DNA of 64,000 nt. Origin: Pseudonocardia sp. T1-2H (GTDB lineage Bacteria > Actinomycetota > Actinomycetes > Mycobacteriales > Pseudonocardiaceae). The notes under the pieces are model-generated. The model saw only the letters and a list, made by a program, of their open reading frames with translations. It was not told the origin of the DNA and searched no databases. This document shows positions 24,197 to 32,789 of the stretch, piece by piece. The DNA lies in NCBI RefSeq assembly GCF_038039215.1, contig NZ_JBBPCL010000001.1, positions 3,534,001 to 3,598,000 of the forward strand. The letters are read 5' to 3'. A program made the position numbers and the translations under genes. Each line of letters begins with the position of its first letter. Positions within the stretch are counted from its first letter, which is position 1.

Positions 24197-25780
24197 TCAC
24201 CAGCGGTTGCGGCGCCGGTCCCGCCACGACCGCCCGTCCGGGTCGTAGACGAGGCGGTAGACGGGTGCGGCCCACAGCTTCGTGTGCAGCGGCAGGTGCT
24301 CCGGCCGGTGCGGGCGCAGCCGTCCCGGGGGCCGCGGCCCGGCCCGCCCCGCATCGTGCCAGGCGTCGAGCGCGGAGGCCGCGGACTCGAAGGCCGCCAC
24401 GGCGCCGTCCGGGTCGAGCAGGTCGGCGTCGTCGCCGGGGCCGCGGTCGAGGTGGTGGCGCATCAGCTCGAGGCGCAGGTCCCGGGCGAAGCGGCGGGCC
24501 CCGTCGCCGAGGCCGCCGGGATCGGCCGGGCCGCGCCCGTCCGGCCGCTCGTCCAGCACCGCGGCGGTCAGCTCGCTGTCGTGGCTCCAGGAGCGGCGGT
24601 TGAGGTTGGCGCTGCCGACGGCTGCCCACACGTCGTCCATCACGGCGACCTTCGCGTGTGCGTACACCGGCGTGCCGCAGTGGTTCTCCAGGTCGAACAC
24701 GTGCAGCCGGTCCGCGGCCGCCCGGCGGCAGACCTCGAGCGCCTCGAGCCGGCCGACCTGGTTCGGCGGCAGTGCCAGCCGGCCGTCGACGTCCGGATGC
24801 CGCGGGACGACGACCACGATGTGCAGCTCCGGGCTCCGCTGCAGCGCCGCGGCGAGCAGGCGGGCGATGTGCGGGGACCACATGTACTGGTCCTGCAGGT
24901 AGATCAGCCGCCGGGCCCGCCGCAGGGCCTTGGCGTAACCCCGGGCCACGGACCGCTCGCCGTCGGGCGCGAACGGGTAGCCGGGCCGGGTCGACGGGTA
25001 GGTGCGCAGCACCTGCACGGACATCTCCCCCACGGGTGCCGGGTCCGGTCCCTGGTCCGGGAGCGGATCGGCCACCATGTCCGCCCCGTCGAGCGCGTCG
25101 CGGATCCGGGCGAGGGGTGAGTACAGGTCGAGCGGCCGCGGATCGTTCCACCGCTCCCGGAACACCGCGTCGAACATCCCGACGGCGGGGCCGTGCACCT
25201 CGAGCTGGACGTCGTGCCACGGCGGGTGCTCGCCGTACACCGCCGCCATCGGCAGGCTCTGCGGGTCCCCGGCGTGCGTCGCGTCGTCCCGGCGCGAGTG
25301 GCACAGGTCGATGCCGCCGACGAACACCACGTCGCGGGCGGGATCGCCGGGGCGGCGCAGCACGACCAGCTTCTGGTGGTGCGAGCCCGCCAGGCGCACG
25401 CGCTGGTCCAGCAACACCTCGCCGCCGGCCTCGCGGACCTCGTCGCCGAGCCGGCGGTTCTCCTTCTCGCTGTAGGCCAGCTCGTCGGAGTGGGAGCGCC
25501 ACATCAGCCCCTTGACGAGGACCCCGCGGCGGGCCGCGTCCCCGAACAGCTCGGCGACCGCGGGGCCGTCGGGGGTCAGCAGCTCGTCGGCGTCGCCGCG
25601 CCAGTCGGTGAAGAACAGCTGGTCCCCGGGCCCCAGCTCGGGGACCTCCTCGGCGAGCCGGGCGAAGTACGTCGCGCCGTCGACGAGGGGCCGGACGTCG
25701 TTCCCGGCACACCAGGCGGGCAGTTCGCAGGCCGGGTTGTCCCGTTCCCGCATCGTCAGGAACCACTGGTCGAGGTCCAC
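24197..25780 (-). CDS. Phospholipase D-like / cardiolipin synthase-family protein
   Basis: About 527 residues with two HKD half-sites: SHHQKLVVLRRPGD near residue 135 and YAHAKVAVMDDVWAAVGSAN near residue 390, the latter followed by LNRRSWSHDSE. The two sites form one active centre that cleaves or transfers phosphodiesters. The HKD sites, YLQDQYMWSPHIARLL and the lack of an N-terminal membrane helix favour soluble PLD over classical cardiolipin synthase. GTG 25780 (VDLDQWFLTMRERD) was preferred because GAGAGGTG lies five bases upstream; GTG 25786 or ATG 25810 are alternatives. No co-transcribed neighbour is evident. Confidence 0.85.
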   Translation of the reverse strand: MDLDQWFLTMRERDNPACELPAWCAGNDVRPLVDGATYFARLAEEVPELGPGDQLFFTDWRGDADELLTPDGPAVAELFGDAARRGVLVKGLMWRSHSDELAYSEKENRRLGDEVREAGGEVLLDQRVRLAGSHHQKLVVLRRPGDPARDVVFVGGIDLCHSRRDDATHAGDPQSLPMAAVYGEHPPWHDVQLEVHGPAVGMFDAVFRERWNDPRPLDLYSPLARIRDALDGADMVADPLPDQGPDPAPVGEMSVQVLRTYPSTRPGYPFAPDGERSVARGYAKALRRARRLIYLQDQYMWSPHIARLLAAALQRSPELHIVVVVPRHPDVDGRLALPPNQVGRLEALEVCRRAAADRLHVFDLENHCGTPVYAHAKVAVMDDVWAAVGSANLNRRSWSHDSELTAAVLDERPDGRGPADPGGLGDGARRFARDLRLELMRHHLDRGPGDDADLLDPDGAVAAFESAASALDAWHDAGRAGPRPPGRLRPHRPEHLPLHTKLWAAPVYRLVYDPDGRSWRDRRRNRW

Positions 25781-25933
25781 GCTCACCTCTCGGGCCGGGC
25801 GGTGCGGCACTGTCCGATCACGAGCCGCGGAGGCGGACGCTACCGACGGAAGCGGCGATTCGCTCGATGCCGCGTCAGGGGCTGACGGGGCCGCCGGGTC
25901 GCCCGGCCGCGCCGCCCGTGATCTGCTCTCGGC

Positions 25934-26719
25934 GTGCGTGTCGCGACCGTGAACATCGCGTCCGGCCGAGACCGCCGCGGCCGGTCGGCCGACGCCGCCG
26001 GGCTCGCCGCGGCCGTCGCGGGCCTCACCGTGGACGTGCTGTCCGTACAGGAGCTGGACATCGGGCAGCCCCGGTCACACGTCGACCAGCCCGCGGTGCT
26101 GGCCGCGGCGTTCGGGGCGTCGGCCTGGCGGGACGTGGCGACGGTCGCCGGGACGCCCGACCCGTCCGCGTCCTGGCGCCCGCTCGTACCCCCGACGCTG
26201 CGGGGTCCGGACGACGACCGATCGGGCCCGCGCTATGGGATCGGGCTCTTCTGCCGGCGCCCGGTCCGGCGCTGGCACGTGCTCGGGCTCCCGCCCGGCC
26301 GGGCGAGGCTGCCGGTTCCGGGCCCGCGCACGCAGGAGCCGCGCGTGGTGTGGTTCCCGGACGAGCCGAGGGCCGCCGTCGCCGCGGAGCTGGACGGTCT
26401 GACCGTCGTCGGCACCCACCTGTCGTTCGCTCCGCACACCGCGATCGCGCAGCTGCGCCGGGTGCGGGCCTGGGCGGCGCGGTTGCCGGGGCCGGTCCTG
26501 CTCGCCGGGGACCTCAACCTCGCGGGCCCGCCGGCCGCGCTCGTGGCGAGGGGATCGCGGCTGGTCCGGGGGCCGACGTTCCCCGCCGACCGGCCTCGGC
26601 TGCAGGTCGACCACCTGCTGGCGCTGGGCCGGCTCAGCGGGCGCGACCCGGAGATCCGCGCACTCGCGATCGGTGATCACCGCGCTGTGGCGGTCACCGT
26701 GCAGCGACGCGGGTCCTGA
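25934..26719 (+). CDS. Endonuclease/exonuclease/phosphatase-family protein
   Basis: 261-residue metal-dependent phosphodiesterase of the EEP (DNase I-like) fold. All motifs are visible: VATVNIASG (Asn), VLSVQELDIGQ (Glu, metal), VVGTHLSF (His), LLAGDLNLAG (Asp/Asn), LQVDHLLAL (Asp-His) and IGDHRAVAV (terminal Asp-His). The catalytic set is complete. Substrates of the family range from DNA ends to phospholipids and inositol phosphates, so the target cannot be named. Divergent from the PLD-like gene; a shared role in phospholipid turnover is possible but not shown. Confidence 0.85.
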   Translation: MRVATVNIASGRDRRGRSADAAGLAAAVAGLTVDVLSVQELDIGQPRSHVDQPAVLAAAFGASAWRDVATVAGTPDPSASWRPLVPPTLRGPDDDRSGPRYGIGLFCRRPVRRWHVLGLPPGRARLPVPGPRTQEPRVVWFPDEPRAAVAAELDGLTVVGTHLSFAPHTAIAQLRRVRAWAARLPGPVLLAGDLNLAGPPAALVARGSRLVRGPTFPADRPRLQVDHLLALGRLSGRDPEIRALAIGDHRAVAVTVQRRGS

Positions 26720-26740
26720 CCCGGCCTAGCCGGAATGGGC

Positions 26741-26949
26741 TCAGTAGAGCACCGGCGGCGCGGGCTCCCAGCCCCGGCCCGCCTCCGCCATGTGCAGCGG
26801 CCGGTCGCACCCGAAGCGGGCGTGGGTCCGCTCCCAGCCGCGGGCCAGGGCCGGGTGGCAGACGGTGACACCCGCGCCGCACTTCTCGCACTCCCCCGCC
26901 CACTCCACCGCGACGAGACCGGACGGGTACCGCTGTTCCTGCTGCCTCA
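26741..26949 (-). CDS. Small Cys-rich (zinc-ribbon-like) protein
   Basis: 68 residues from ATG 26949. ECEKCGAGVTVCHPALARGW gives a CxxC followed by CH, and FGCDRPLHM adds further Cys and His, enough to bind one zinc ion. No signal peptide. Family not recognised; small proteins of this type occur across actinomycetes. An in-frame GTG at 26959 would add three residues. It is convergent with the EEP gene. Confidence 0.6.
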
Positions 26950-27147
26950 TTCCGCACACTCCCGAGCCGGGTCGCCCGGCCCGACGATCGCTCTGCGGTC
27001 GTCGTCCTCGAGCCGGGACGCACCGGTCCCACCGGGGGTGCCCGCCCCCGGCACGCTCAATCGGGCCGATCGGGTGAATCCGGACGCCGGACGCGGACGG
27101 GTCCGTCCGAGATGTGCCGTGGTCCGCCCGTTCGTAGGGTTCGGGAC

Positions 27148-27546
27148 ATGGAGCCCGACGAGGAGACCCTGGCGTTCGCGCACCGGATGTTCGAGCTCGC
27201 CCGCGACGGCGGCACCGAGGAGCTCGCCGCGAACGTCGACGCGGGGCTTCCGGTGAACCTGACCAACCACAAGGGCGACACCCTGCTGATCCTCGCGGCC
27301 TACCACGGCCACCCGGAGACCGTGGCGGCGTTGCTGGCCCGCGGCGCCGACCCGGCCCGGGTCAACGACCGCGGGCAGACCGCGCTGGGGGCGGCAACGT
27401 TCCGCCGCACCCGCGACTCCGTGGTCGCGCTGCTCGCGGCCGGCGCGGACCCGGCGGCGGGCGGGCAGTCCGCGCTGGCCGTCGCGCAGTTCTTCGACCT
27501 GCCGGAGATGGCGGAGCTGCTGCGCGGTGGCCCGGCGGCCGAGTGA
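27148..27546 (+). CDS. Ankyrin-repeat protein
   Basis: 132 residues with about three ankyrin repeats: NHKGDTLLILAAYHGHPETV, NDRGQTALGAATFRRTRDSV and a degenerate third repeat (GGQSALAVAQFFDLPEM). The preceding helix FAHRMFELARDGGTEEL is a capping repeat. It binds a protein partner, probably the catalase encoded 88 bases downstream: AnkB of Pseudomonas aeruginosa similarly sits beside katB and supports catalase activity. TAGGGT at 27135-27140 ends seven bases before ATG 27148, so the message may be leaderless. Confidence 0.9.
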   Translation: MEPDEETLAFAHRMFELARDGGTEELAANVDAGLPVNLTNHKGDTLLILAAYHGHPETVAALLARGADPARVNDRGQTALGAATFRRTRDSVVALLAAGADPAAGGQSALAVAQFFDLPEMAELLRGGPAAE

Positions 27547-27549
27547 TCC

Positions 27550-27575
27550 GTTTCGGATGGGGAACGGCCGGGCAC
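27550..27575 (+). promoter_or_regulatory. Possible SigB-like promoter for katE
   Basis: GTTT (27550-27553), 16 bases, GGGCAC (27570-27575): perfect -35, with two differences from GGGTAT in the -10. It lies between the ankyrin gene and the catalase, with the start codon 58 bases downstream. katE-type catalases are commonly stress-sigma controlled. Confidence 0.4.
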
Positions 27576-27633
27576 GTCCCGGGTGCCAGCGTCGATCAAC
27601 CGGCGTCCACAGCATCTACGACGAGGCAGGCCG

Positions 27634-29745
27634 ATGCCCCCCACTCGCAAGCCCGACCAGACCGCCCCCGCCCCCGTCAGCCCGACCGGTGTCGAGATGC
27701 CGCTCCCCGACGGAGCCCCCGACCCGCGTGCCCAGGCCGGTGACGTCCTGACCTCCCCGCAGGGCGTCCGGATCCCGGACACCGACCACTCGCTCAAAGC
27801 GGGTCCGCGGGGCCCGGTCCTGCTCGAGGACTTCCATCTCCGCGAGAAGATCAGCCACTTCGACCACGAGCGGATCCCGGAACGGGTCGTGCACGCCCGC
27901 GGCGCGGGCGCCCACGGCACGTTCACCAGCTACGGAACGGCGGGGAACATCACCCGCGCGGCGGTGCTGGCCGAGAAGGGCCTCGAGACCCCGGTCTTCG
28001 TCCGGTTCTCGACCGTGCTCGGCTCCCGGGGCTCGGCGGACACGGTCCGCGACACCCGTGGCTTCGCCGTGAAGTTCTACACGAAGGAGGGGAACTGGGA
28101 CCTCGTCGGCAACAACATCCCGGTCTTCTTCATCCAGGACGCGATCAAGTTCCCGGACATCATCCACGCCGGCAAGCCCAGTCCCACCCGCGAGATCCCG
28201 CAGGCCCAGTCCGCGCACGACGGCTTCTGGGACTTCGTCAGCCTGCACACCGAAGCCACCCACCACACGCTGTGGAACATGAGCGACCGTGGCATCCCGC
28301 GGAGCTACCGCACGATGGAGGGCTTCGGGGTCCACACGTTCCGTCTGGTCAACGCCGACCGGGAGACGACCCTGGTCAAGTTCCACTGGAAGCCGGTCCT
28401 GGGCGTGCACAGCCTGACCTGGGAGGAGGCGCAGATCGCCGCGGGTGTCGATCCGGACTTCCACCGTCGCGACCTCGCCGACGCCATCGAGGCGGGCGCC
28501 TTCCCCGAGTGGGAGCTGGGCGTGCAGATCTTCCCGGACACCGAGGAGGAGACCTACGAGGGCATCGACCTCCTCGACCCGACGAAGATCGTCCCCGAGG
28601 AGATGGTCCCGGTCCAGCCGATCGGGAAGCTGGTGCTGAACGCCAACCCGCAGAACTACTTCGCGGAGACCGAGCAGATCGCCTTCTGCACCGGACACGT
28701 GGTGCCGGGGATCGAGTTCACCAACGACCCCCTGCTGCAGGGCCGCAACTTCTCCTACCTGGACACCCAGCTCACCCGCCTCGGCGGCCCGAACTGGCCG
28801 CAGATCCCGATCAACCGGCCGCACGTCGCCGTCAACGACAACCACCGCGACGGCTTCATGCAGCAGGGCGTCCCGGTCGGCGAGGCGCCCTACCTGCCCA
28901 ACTCGATCGACGACGGCAGCCCGCAGCCGGCCGACTTCGAGCACGGCGGGTACGTCAACGTGCCGCGGCAGGTCGAGGGTGAGGTCGCCCGCGGGGTCCC
29001 GTCGTCCTTCGACGACCACTTCAGCCAGCCTGCGATGTTCTACGCGAGCCTGTCCGACGTCGAGAAGACGCACACCATCGAGGCCTACACCTTCGAGCTC
29101 GGAAAGGTCTACGAGCAGGAGATCAAGGAGCGCACGCTCGGCATCCTCGCGAAGATCGACTCGGATCTCTGCGAGAAGGTCGCCGCCGGGCTCGGCCTGC
29201 CCGTGCCGGACGGCAAGCCGGTCGAGCACCTGCCCCCGTCCCCGGCACTGGCCCAGGTCAAACCCGACTCGTTCCCAATCGCCGGGCGTCAGGTGGGCGT
29301 CGTCGCCGGGCCGGACGCGGACCTTGCCGGCATCGCGGCGCTGCGGAGCGCACTGGAGGACGAGGGCGCGCAGGTCAAGGTGATCGCCCCGCACGGCGGG
29401 ACGCTCGGCAAGGGAAAGAACCAGCAGGTCGTCGAGCGGACGGTCGTCACCGCCCGGTCCATCGAGTTCGACGCCGTGGTCGTCGCGGACGGCGCCCCGA
29501 AGGACTCCGACATCAAGTCGGTGGTACTCCTTCAGGAGGCGTACCGGCAGCTCAAGCCGTTCGCCGCGTGGGGCGACGGCGCGGAGGTCCTGACCTCGGC
29601 CGGCATCGACGTCGACGGGCCCGGGGTCCTGACCGGAAAGACCGCGGATTCCCTTGCGAAGGACCTCGTGGCGGCGCTCGGCCGCCACCGGGTGTGGGAG
29701 CGCGAGGAGCTGGTCACGGCCTCGGCCGTGCCGCCCGCCTCCTGA
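27634..29745 (+). CDS. katE: Large-subunit (clade 2, HPII-type) heme catalase
   Basis: 703-residue monofunctional catalase that converts hydrogen peroxide to water and oxygen in the cytoplasm. The catalytic His lies in [14 protein letters not shown], the distal Asn in [20 protein letters not shown], and the heme-ligand Tyr in [16 protein letters not shown]. The C-terminal 150 residues form the flavodoxin-like domain of large catalases ([20 protein letters not shown] onward). Length is normal for the clade. ATG 27634 has GAGGCAGG upstream. A perfect 19-bp hairpin ends the transcription unit. The upstream ankyrin gene is the likely partner. Confidence 0.97.
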   Translation: MPPTRKPDQTAPAPVSPTGVEMPLPDGAPDPRAQAGDVLTSPQGVRIPDTDHSLKAGPRGPVLLEDFHLREKISHFDHERIPERVVHARGAGAHGTFTSYGTAGNITRAAVLAEKGLETPVFVRFSTVLGSRGSADTVRDTRGFAVKFYTKEGNWDLVGNNIPVFFIQDAIKFPDIIHAGKPSPTREIPQAQSAHDGFWDFVSLHTEATHHTLWNMSDRGIPRSYRTMEGFGVHTFRLVNADRETTLVKFHWKPVLGVHSLTWEEAQIAAGVDPDFHRRDLADAIEAGAFPEWELGVQIFPDTEEETYEGIDLLDPTKIVPEEMVPVQPIGKLVLNANPQNYFAETEQIAFCTGHVVPGIEFTNDPLLQGRNFSYLDTQLTRLGGPNWPQIPINRPHVAVNDNHRDGFMQQGVPVGEAPYLPNSIDDGSPQPADFEHGGYVNVPRQVEGEVARGVPSSFDDHFSQPAMFYASLSDVEKTHTIEAYTFELGKVYEQEIKERTLGILAKIDSDLCEKVAAGLGLPVPDGKPVEHLPPSPALAQVKPDSFPIAGRQVGVVAGPDADLAGIAALRSALEDEGAQVKVIAPHGGTLGKGKNQQVVERTVVTARSIEFDAVVVADGAPKDSDIKSVVLLQEAYRQLKPFAAWGDGAEVLTSAGIDVDGPGVLTGKTADSLAKDLVAALGRHRVWEREELVTASAVPPAS

Positions 29746-29757
29746 GCCTCCCCCGAC

Positions 29758-29798
29758 ACGACGCGGCCGGCGGGACATCGTCCCGCCGGCCGCGTCGT
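29758..29798 (+). terminator. Perfect 19-bp hairpin terminator after katE
   Basis: ACGACGCGGCCGGCGGGAC (29758-29776) pairs with its exact complement at 29780-29798 across a 3-base loop, 13 bases after the catalase stop. The following 197 bases up to the alcohol dehydrogenase gene hold no recognisable gene. Confidence 0.9.
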
Positions 29799-29995
29799 GG
29801 GTGGTGCCGGAGTCAGCTCGCGATGGCGACCGCGCGGTGCTCGTCGGGCACGCAGTGGGGTCTCCATGATCTCGGCCGGGTCCTCGAGCGGCTGCAGCCG
29901 GCGTTCGAGCCGCCGCGGCCCGCCGCACGGTTTGCCGGGCGGGTGATCGAGGAACGTGACGACCGACCCGGATCCCCTGACGAGGAGTGCTCCCG

Positions 29996-31180
29996 ATGCG
30001 CGCAGTGACCTGGCACGGCAAACGCGACGTCCGCGTGGACACCGTCCCCGACCCGACCATCCAGGACCCGACGGACGTGATAGTCCGGATCACCTCGACC
30101 GGGATCTGCGGCTCCGACCTGCACCTCTACGAGGTCCTCGGGCCCTTCCTCGACGAGGGCGACATCCTCGGCCACGAGCCGATGGGCGTCGTCGAGGAGG
30201 TCGGCGCCGGGGTGACCGAGCTCCGCGCGGGCGACCGCGTGGTGATCCCGTTCAACGTCTCCTGCGGCACCTGCTTCATGTGCTCGGCCGGCCTGCACTC
30301 CCAGTGCGAGACCACCCAGGTCCGCGAGCAGGGCACGGGCGCCGCGCTGTTCGGCTACACCAAGCTCTACGGCCAGGTCCCGGGTGGGCAGGCCGAGTAC
30401 CTGCGGGTCCCGTTCGGCAACACGCTGCCGATCAAGGTGCCGGACGGCCCGCCGGACGACCGCTTCGTCTACCTCTCCGACGTCCTGCCCACGGCCTGGC
30501 AGGCGGTGGCCTACGCCGACGTCGCGCCCGGCGGCAGCCTCGTCGTCCTGGGACTGGGGCCGATCGGGGACATGGCCACCCGGATCGCGAAGCACCGCGG
30601 TGTCGAGCAGGTCATCGGGGTGGACCTCGTCCCGGCCCGGCTGGACCGGGCCCGCAAGCACGGCGTGCAGGTCGTCGACCTGCGCGAGCACGGCAAGGAC
30701 CTCGGCGAGGTCGTGCGGGAGCTGACCGGCGGGCGCGGCGCGGACGCGGTGATCGACGCCGTCGGGATGGAGGCGCACGGCTCGCCGATGGGGAAGATCG
30801 CGCACCAGCTCGTCGGCTACCTGCCCGACGCCGTCGCGGCGCCGCTGATGAAGACCGCCGGGACGGACCGGCTGGCGGCGCTGTACTCGGCGATCGACCT
30901 GGTCCGGCGCGGTGGCACGATCTCGCTGTCCGGCGTCTACGGCGGCACCGCGGACCCGCTGCCGATGCTCACGATGTTCGACAAGCAGATCCAGCTGCGG
31001 ATGGGCCAGGCGAACGTGCTCCGCTGGGTGCCGGACATCCTGCCGCTGCTCGACGACGCCGACGTGCTGGGGACGCAGGACTTCGCGACGCACCGGCTGC
31101 CGCTCGCCGCGGCCCCGCAGGCCTACGCGACGTTCCAGAAGAAGGAGGACGGGATGGTCAAGGTGCTGCTGCAGCCGTGA
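29996..31180 (+). CDS. Zinc-dependent alcohol dehydrogenase, FdhA/threonine-dehydrogenase-like
   Basis: 394-residue MDR-family dehydrogenase. The catalytic zinc site is ITSTGICGSDLHLYE with GHEPMGVVEEVG. The structural-zinc lobe is CGTCFMCSAGLHSQCET, with four Cys. The Rossmann motif is VVLGLGPIGDMATRIA, followed by VDLVPARLDRARKHG, which suggests NAD. The extended middle (PMGKIAHQLVGYLPDAVAAP) fits the glutathione-independent formaldehyde dehydrogenase-like group. The true substrate is unknown. ATG 29996 has GAGGAG nine bases upstream. Monocistronic. Confidence 0.9.
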   Translation: MRAVTWHGKRDVRVDTVPDPTIQDPTDVIVRITSTGICGSDLHLYEVLGPFLDEGDILGHEPMGVVEEVGAGVTELRAGDRVVIPFNVSCGTCFMCSAGLHSQCETTQVREQGTGAALFGYTKLYGQVPGGQAEYLRVPFGNTLPIKVPDGPPDDRFVYLSDVLPTAWQAVAYADVAPGGSLVVLGLGPIGDMATRIAKHRGVEQVIGVDLVPARLDRARKHGVQVVDLREHGKDLGEVVRELTGGRGADAVIDAVGMEAHGSPMGKIAHQLVGYLPDAVAAPLMKTAGTDRLAALYSAIDLVRRGGTISLSGVYGGTADPLPMLTMFDKQIQLRMGQANVLRWVPDILPLLDDADVLGTQDFATHRLPLAAAPQAYATFQKKEDGMVKVLLQP

Positions 31181-31219
31181 GCGGGGATTGAACGCCCGCC
31201 CCGGGGGCAATAGGCCTGC

Positions 31220-31405
31220 ATGAGCGAGAACACCGAGAAGCGCGACGACGACGAGGGCCTGGTCGCGGAGGCGCTGCGGGAGTCCACCGTCACCGGCGCG
31301 CCGGAGGAGACGAACGACGAGATCCCGCCGGAGCCGCAGGCGACGGCGTTCCCCGGGGCCGGCCCCGAGGGACGCGACGACGAGCGGAAGAGGGAGCGCG
31401 ACTGA
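31220..31405 (+). CDS. Small acidic hydrophilic protein
   Basis: 61 residues, highly charged and probably disordered (MSENTEKRDDDEGLVAEAL; ends ERKRERD). No domain recognised. It starts 39 bases after the alcohol dehydrogenase and has no obvious ribosome site. TTGAAC-N17-TAGGCC (31188-31216) lies just upstream but ends only three bases from the ATG, so it is not a convincing promoter. Similar short acidic proteins occur at 32507 and 33570. Confidence 0.5.
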   Translation: MSENTEKRDDDEGLVAEALRESTVTGAPEETNDEIPPEPQATAFPGAGPEGRDDERKRERD

Positions 31406-31456
31406 GATCGCGTACCCGGGCCGGTAGACGATCACCGGTCCGGGTACGTGCCCCGC

Positions 31457-32499
31457 ATGGCGACCCCGAACACGAGCACCCGACCCGTACCCACCGAGGC
31501 GGCCCGCGCCACCGCCACCGACACCGCCCGCGTGCTCACCCTCGCGCTGGCCCCGATCGTCGCGTAGGGCGTCATCGCACGACGACGCCGCGTGGGCGCC
31601 CTGGCCGGGAAGCTGGACACCGACGGGCGGGGGGTCGCGGTGCTGCAGGACCTCCGGGACCGTTACGGCCCCGGTCCGGTTGCGCATCCCCGGCCGCCCC
31701 GCGGCGCTCGTCCTGGATCCCGGGCACGTGCGGCGGACCCTCACCGAATCGCTGGACCCGTTCGCCCCGGACAGCTGGGAGAAGCGCGGCGCGCTGCGGC
31801 ACCTCCAGCCGCACGGCGTGCTGATCTCGCGCGGCTCCCTGCGGGCCGAGCGCCGGGTGTTCGACGAGGCCGTGCTCGACACCGGGAAGCCGCTGCACGA
31901 GCAGGCCGGCGCGATGACGCGGGTCGTGCACGGCGAGGCCTCCTGGCTCGGCTCGGTCGCCGCCGGTGACGGGGCCCTGACCTGGGACACCTTCATCCCC
32001 GCCTGGTGGCGCACGGTGCGCCGGATCGTGCTCGGCGACGGCGCCCGCGAGGACCACCGGCTGACCGACGACCCCACCCACCTGCGCAACAGGGCCAACT
32101 GGTCCGGCCTCGTCCCGCAGCAGAAGGCCCGGCGGGACCGCTTCCGCAACGCCGTCCGCACCCATCTCGACCGGGCCGAGCCCGGTAGCCTCGCCGCGAT
32201 GACGGCCCGGAACCCGGCCGACAGCCGCACCGACCCGGTCGACCAGGTCCGCCGACCGCTTCCACCCGGAATGGTGGCTGGACGGCAGCGCGCGGGAGGA
32301 CTGGTCCCTGGTGCCGTTCAGCGCGGGACCGGCGGCTTGCCCGGGACGCGAGCTCGTCCTGTTCACCGCGAGCACGTTCCTCGCGGTGCTGCTCCGGGAC
32401 CTGGACCCGGCGCCGCCCGCCGAGCTGTCGGGCGGTGAGCCGCTGCCGAAGGGCCTGGACCCGTTCGTCCTGCGGTTCCCGGTCCGGGCGATTCGCTGA
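31457..32499 (+). pseudogene. Decayed cytochrome P450 gene
   Basis: Three pieces of one P450 can be followed. Piece 1 (31457-31675) starts MATPNTSTRPVPTEAARATA, meets an in-frame TAG at 31565-31567 and resumes with RRRRVGALAGKLDTDGRG and DLRDRYGPG. A one-base insertion near 31675 leads to piece 2 (to about 32250): RIPGRPAALVLDPGHVRRTL, KRGALRHLQPHGVLISRG, RNRANWSGLVPQQKARRD. About 130 residues including the I helix and the ExxR motif are then missing. Piece 3 resumes out of frame at DRFHPEWWLDG with the heme loop FSAGPAACPGRELVLF. No functional enzyme can be made. Confidence 0.88.
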
Positions 32500-32506
32500 G
32501 CGAGGG

Positions 32507-32710
32507 TCAGTTCCCGGCGCGCGCCTCGGCGCCGGTCTCCCCCGCGTAGCCCTCGTCGTCCCCGGCGACCCGCCCGACGTACTCTTCGTTCGGTGCCGTG
32601 CCGGTGGTGCTGGCGCCCTCGGCGTCCTCCTGGTCACCCGGCTCGCCGCCGGTGTCCCGGGCCGCCGCCACACCCTCGTCGTCGGCCACGTCGTCCTCCG
32701 AGCGCTTCAT
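32507..32710 (-). CDS. Small acidic protein
   Basis: 67 residues rich in Asp, Glu, Gly and Ala (MKRSEDDVADDEGVAAARDT; ends YAGETGAEARAGN). It is probably disordered and cytoplasmic. I recall similar short sequences in Pseudonocardiaceae but know no role. GTGT-N16-GGGTAG on this strand (32745-32720) is a loose SigB-like match ten bases before ATG 32710. It is convergent with the P450 remnant. Confidence 0.55.
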   Translation of the reverse strand: MKRSEDDVADDEGVAAARDTGGEPGDQEDAEGASTTGTAPNEEYVGRVAGDDEGYAGETGAEARAGN

Positions 32711-32789
32711 GCGGCCGGGCTACCCGCCGTGTCGCCGACCGACACCTTCCCGGGACGCCGAACGGCCGTCACGGGGGCATCCTGGGGCG

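Noticed and set aside
29813..29960. Short minus-strand coding piece ending in HCVPDEHRAVAIAS
   Set aside because: No start, family or codon pattern supports it; the stretch lies between a terminator and the next gene.
31188..31216. SigA promoter TTGAAC-N17-TAGGCC before the small acidic gene
   Set aside because: The -10 ends only three bases before the ATG, so transcription would start inside the coding region.
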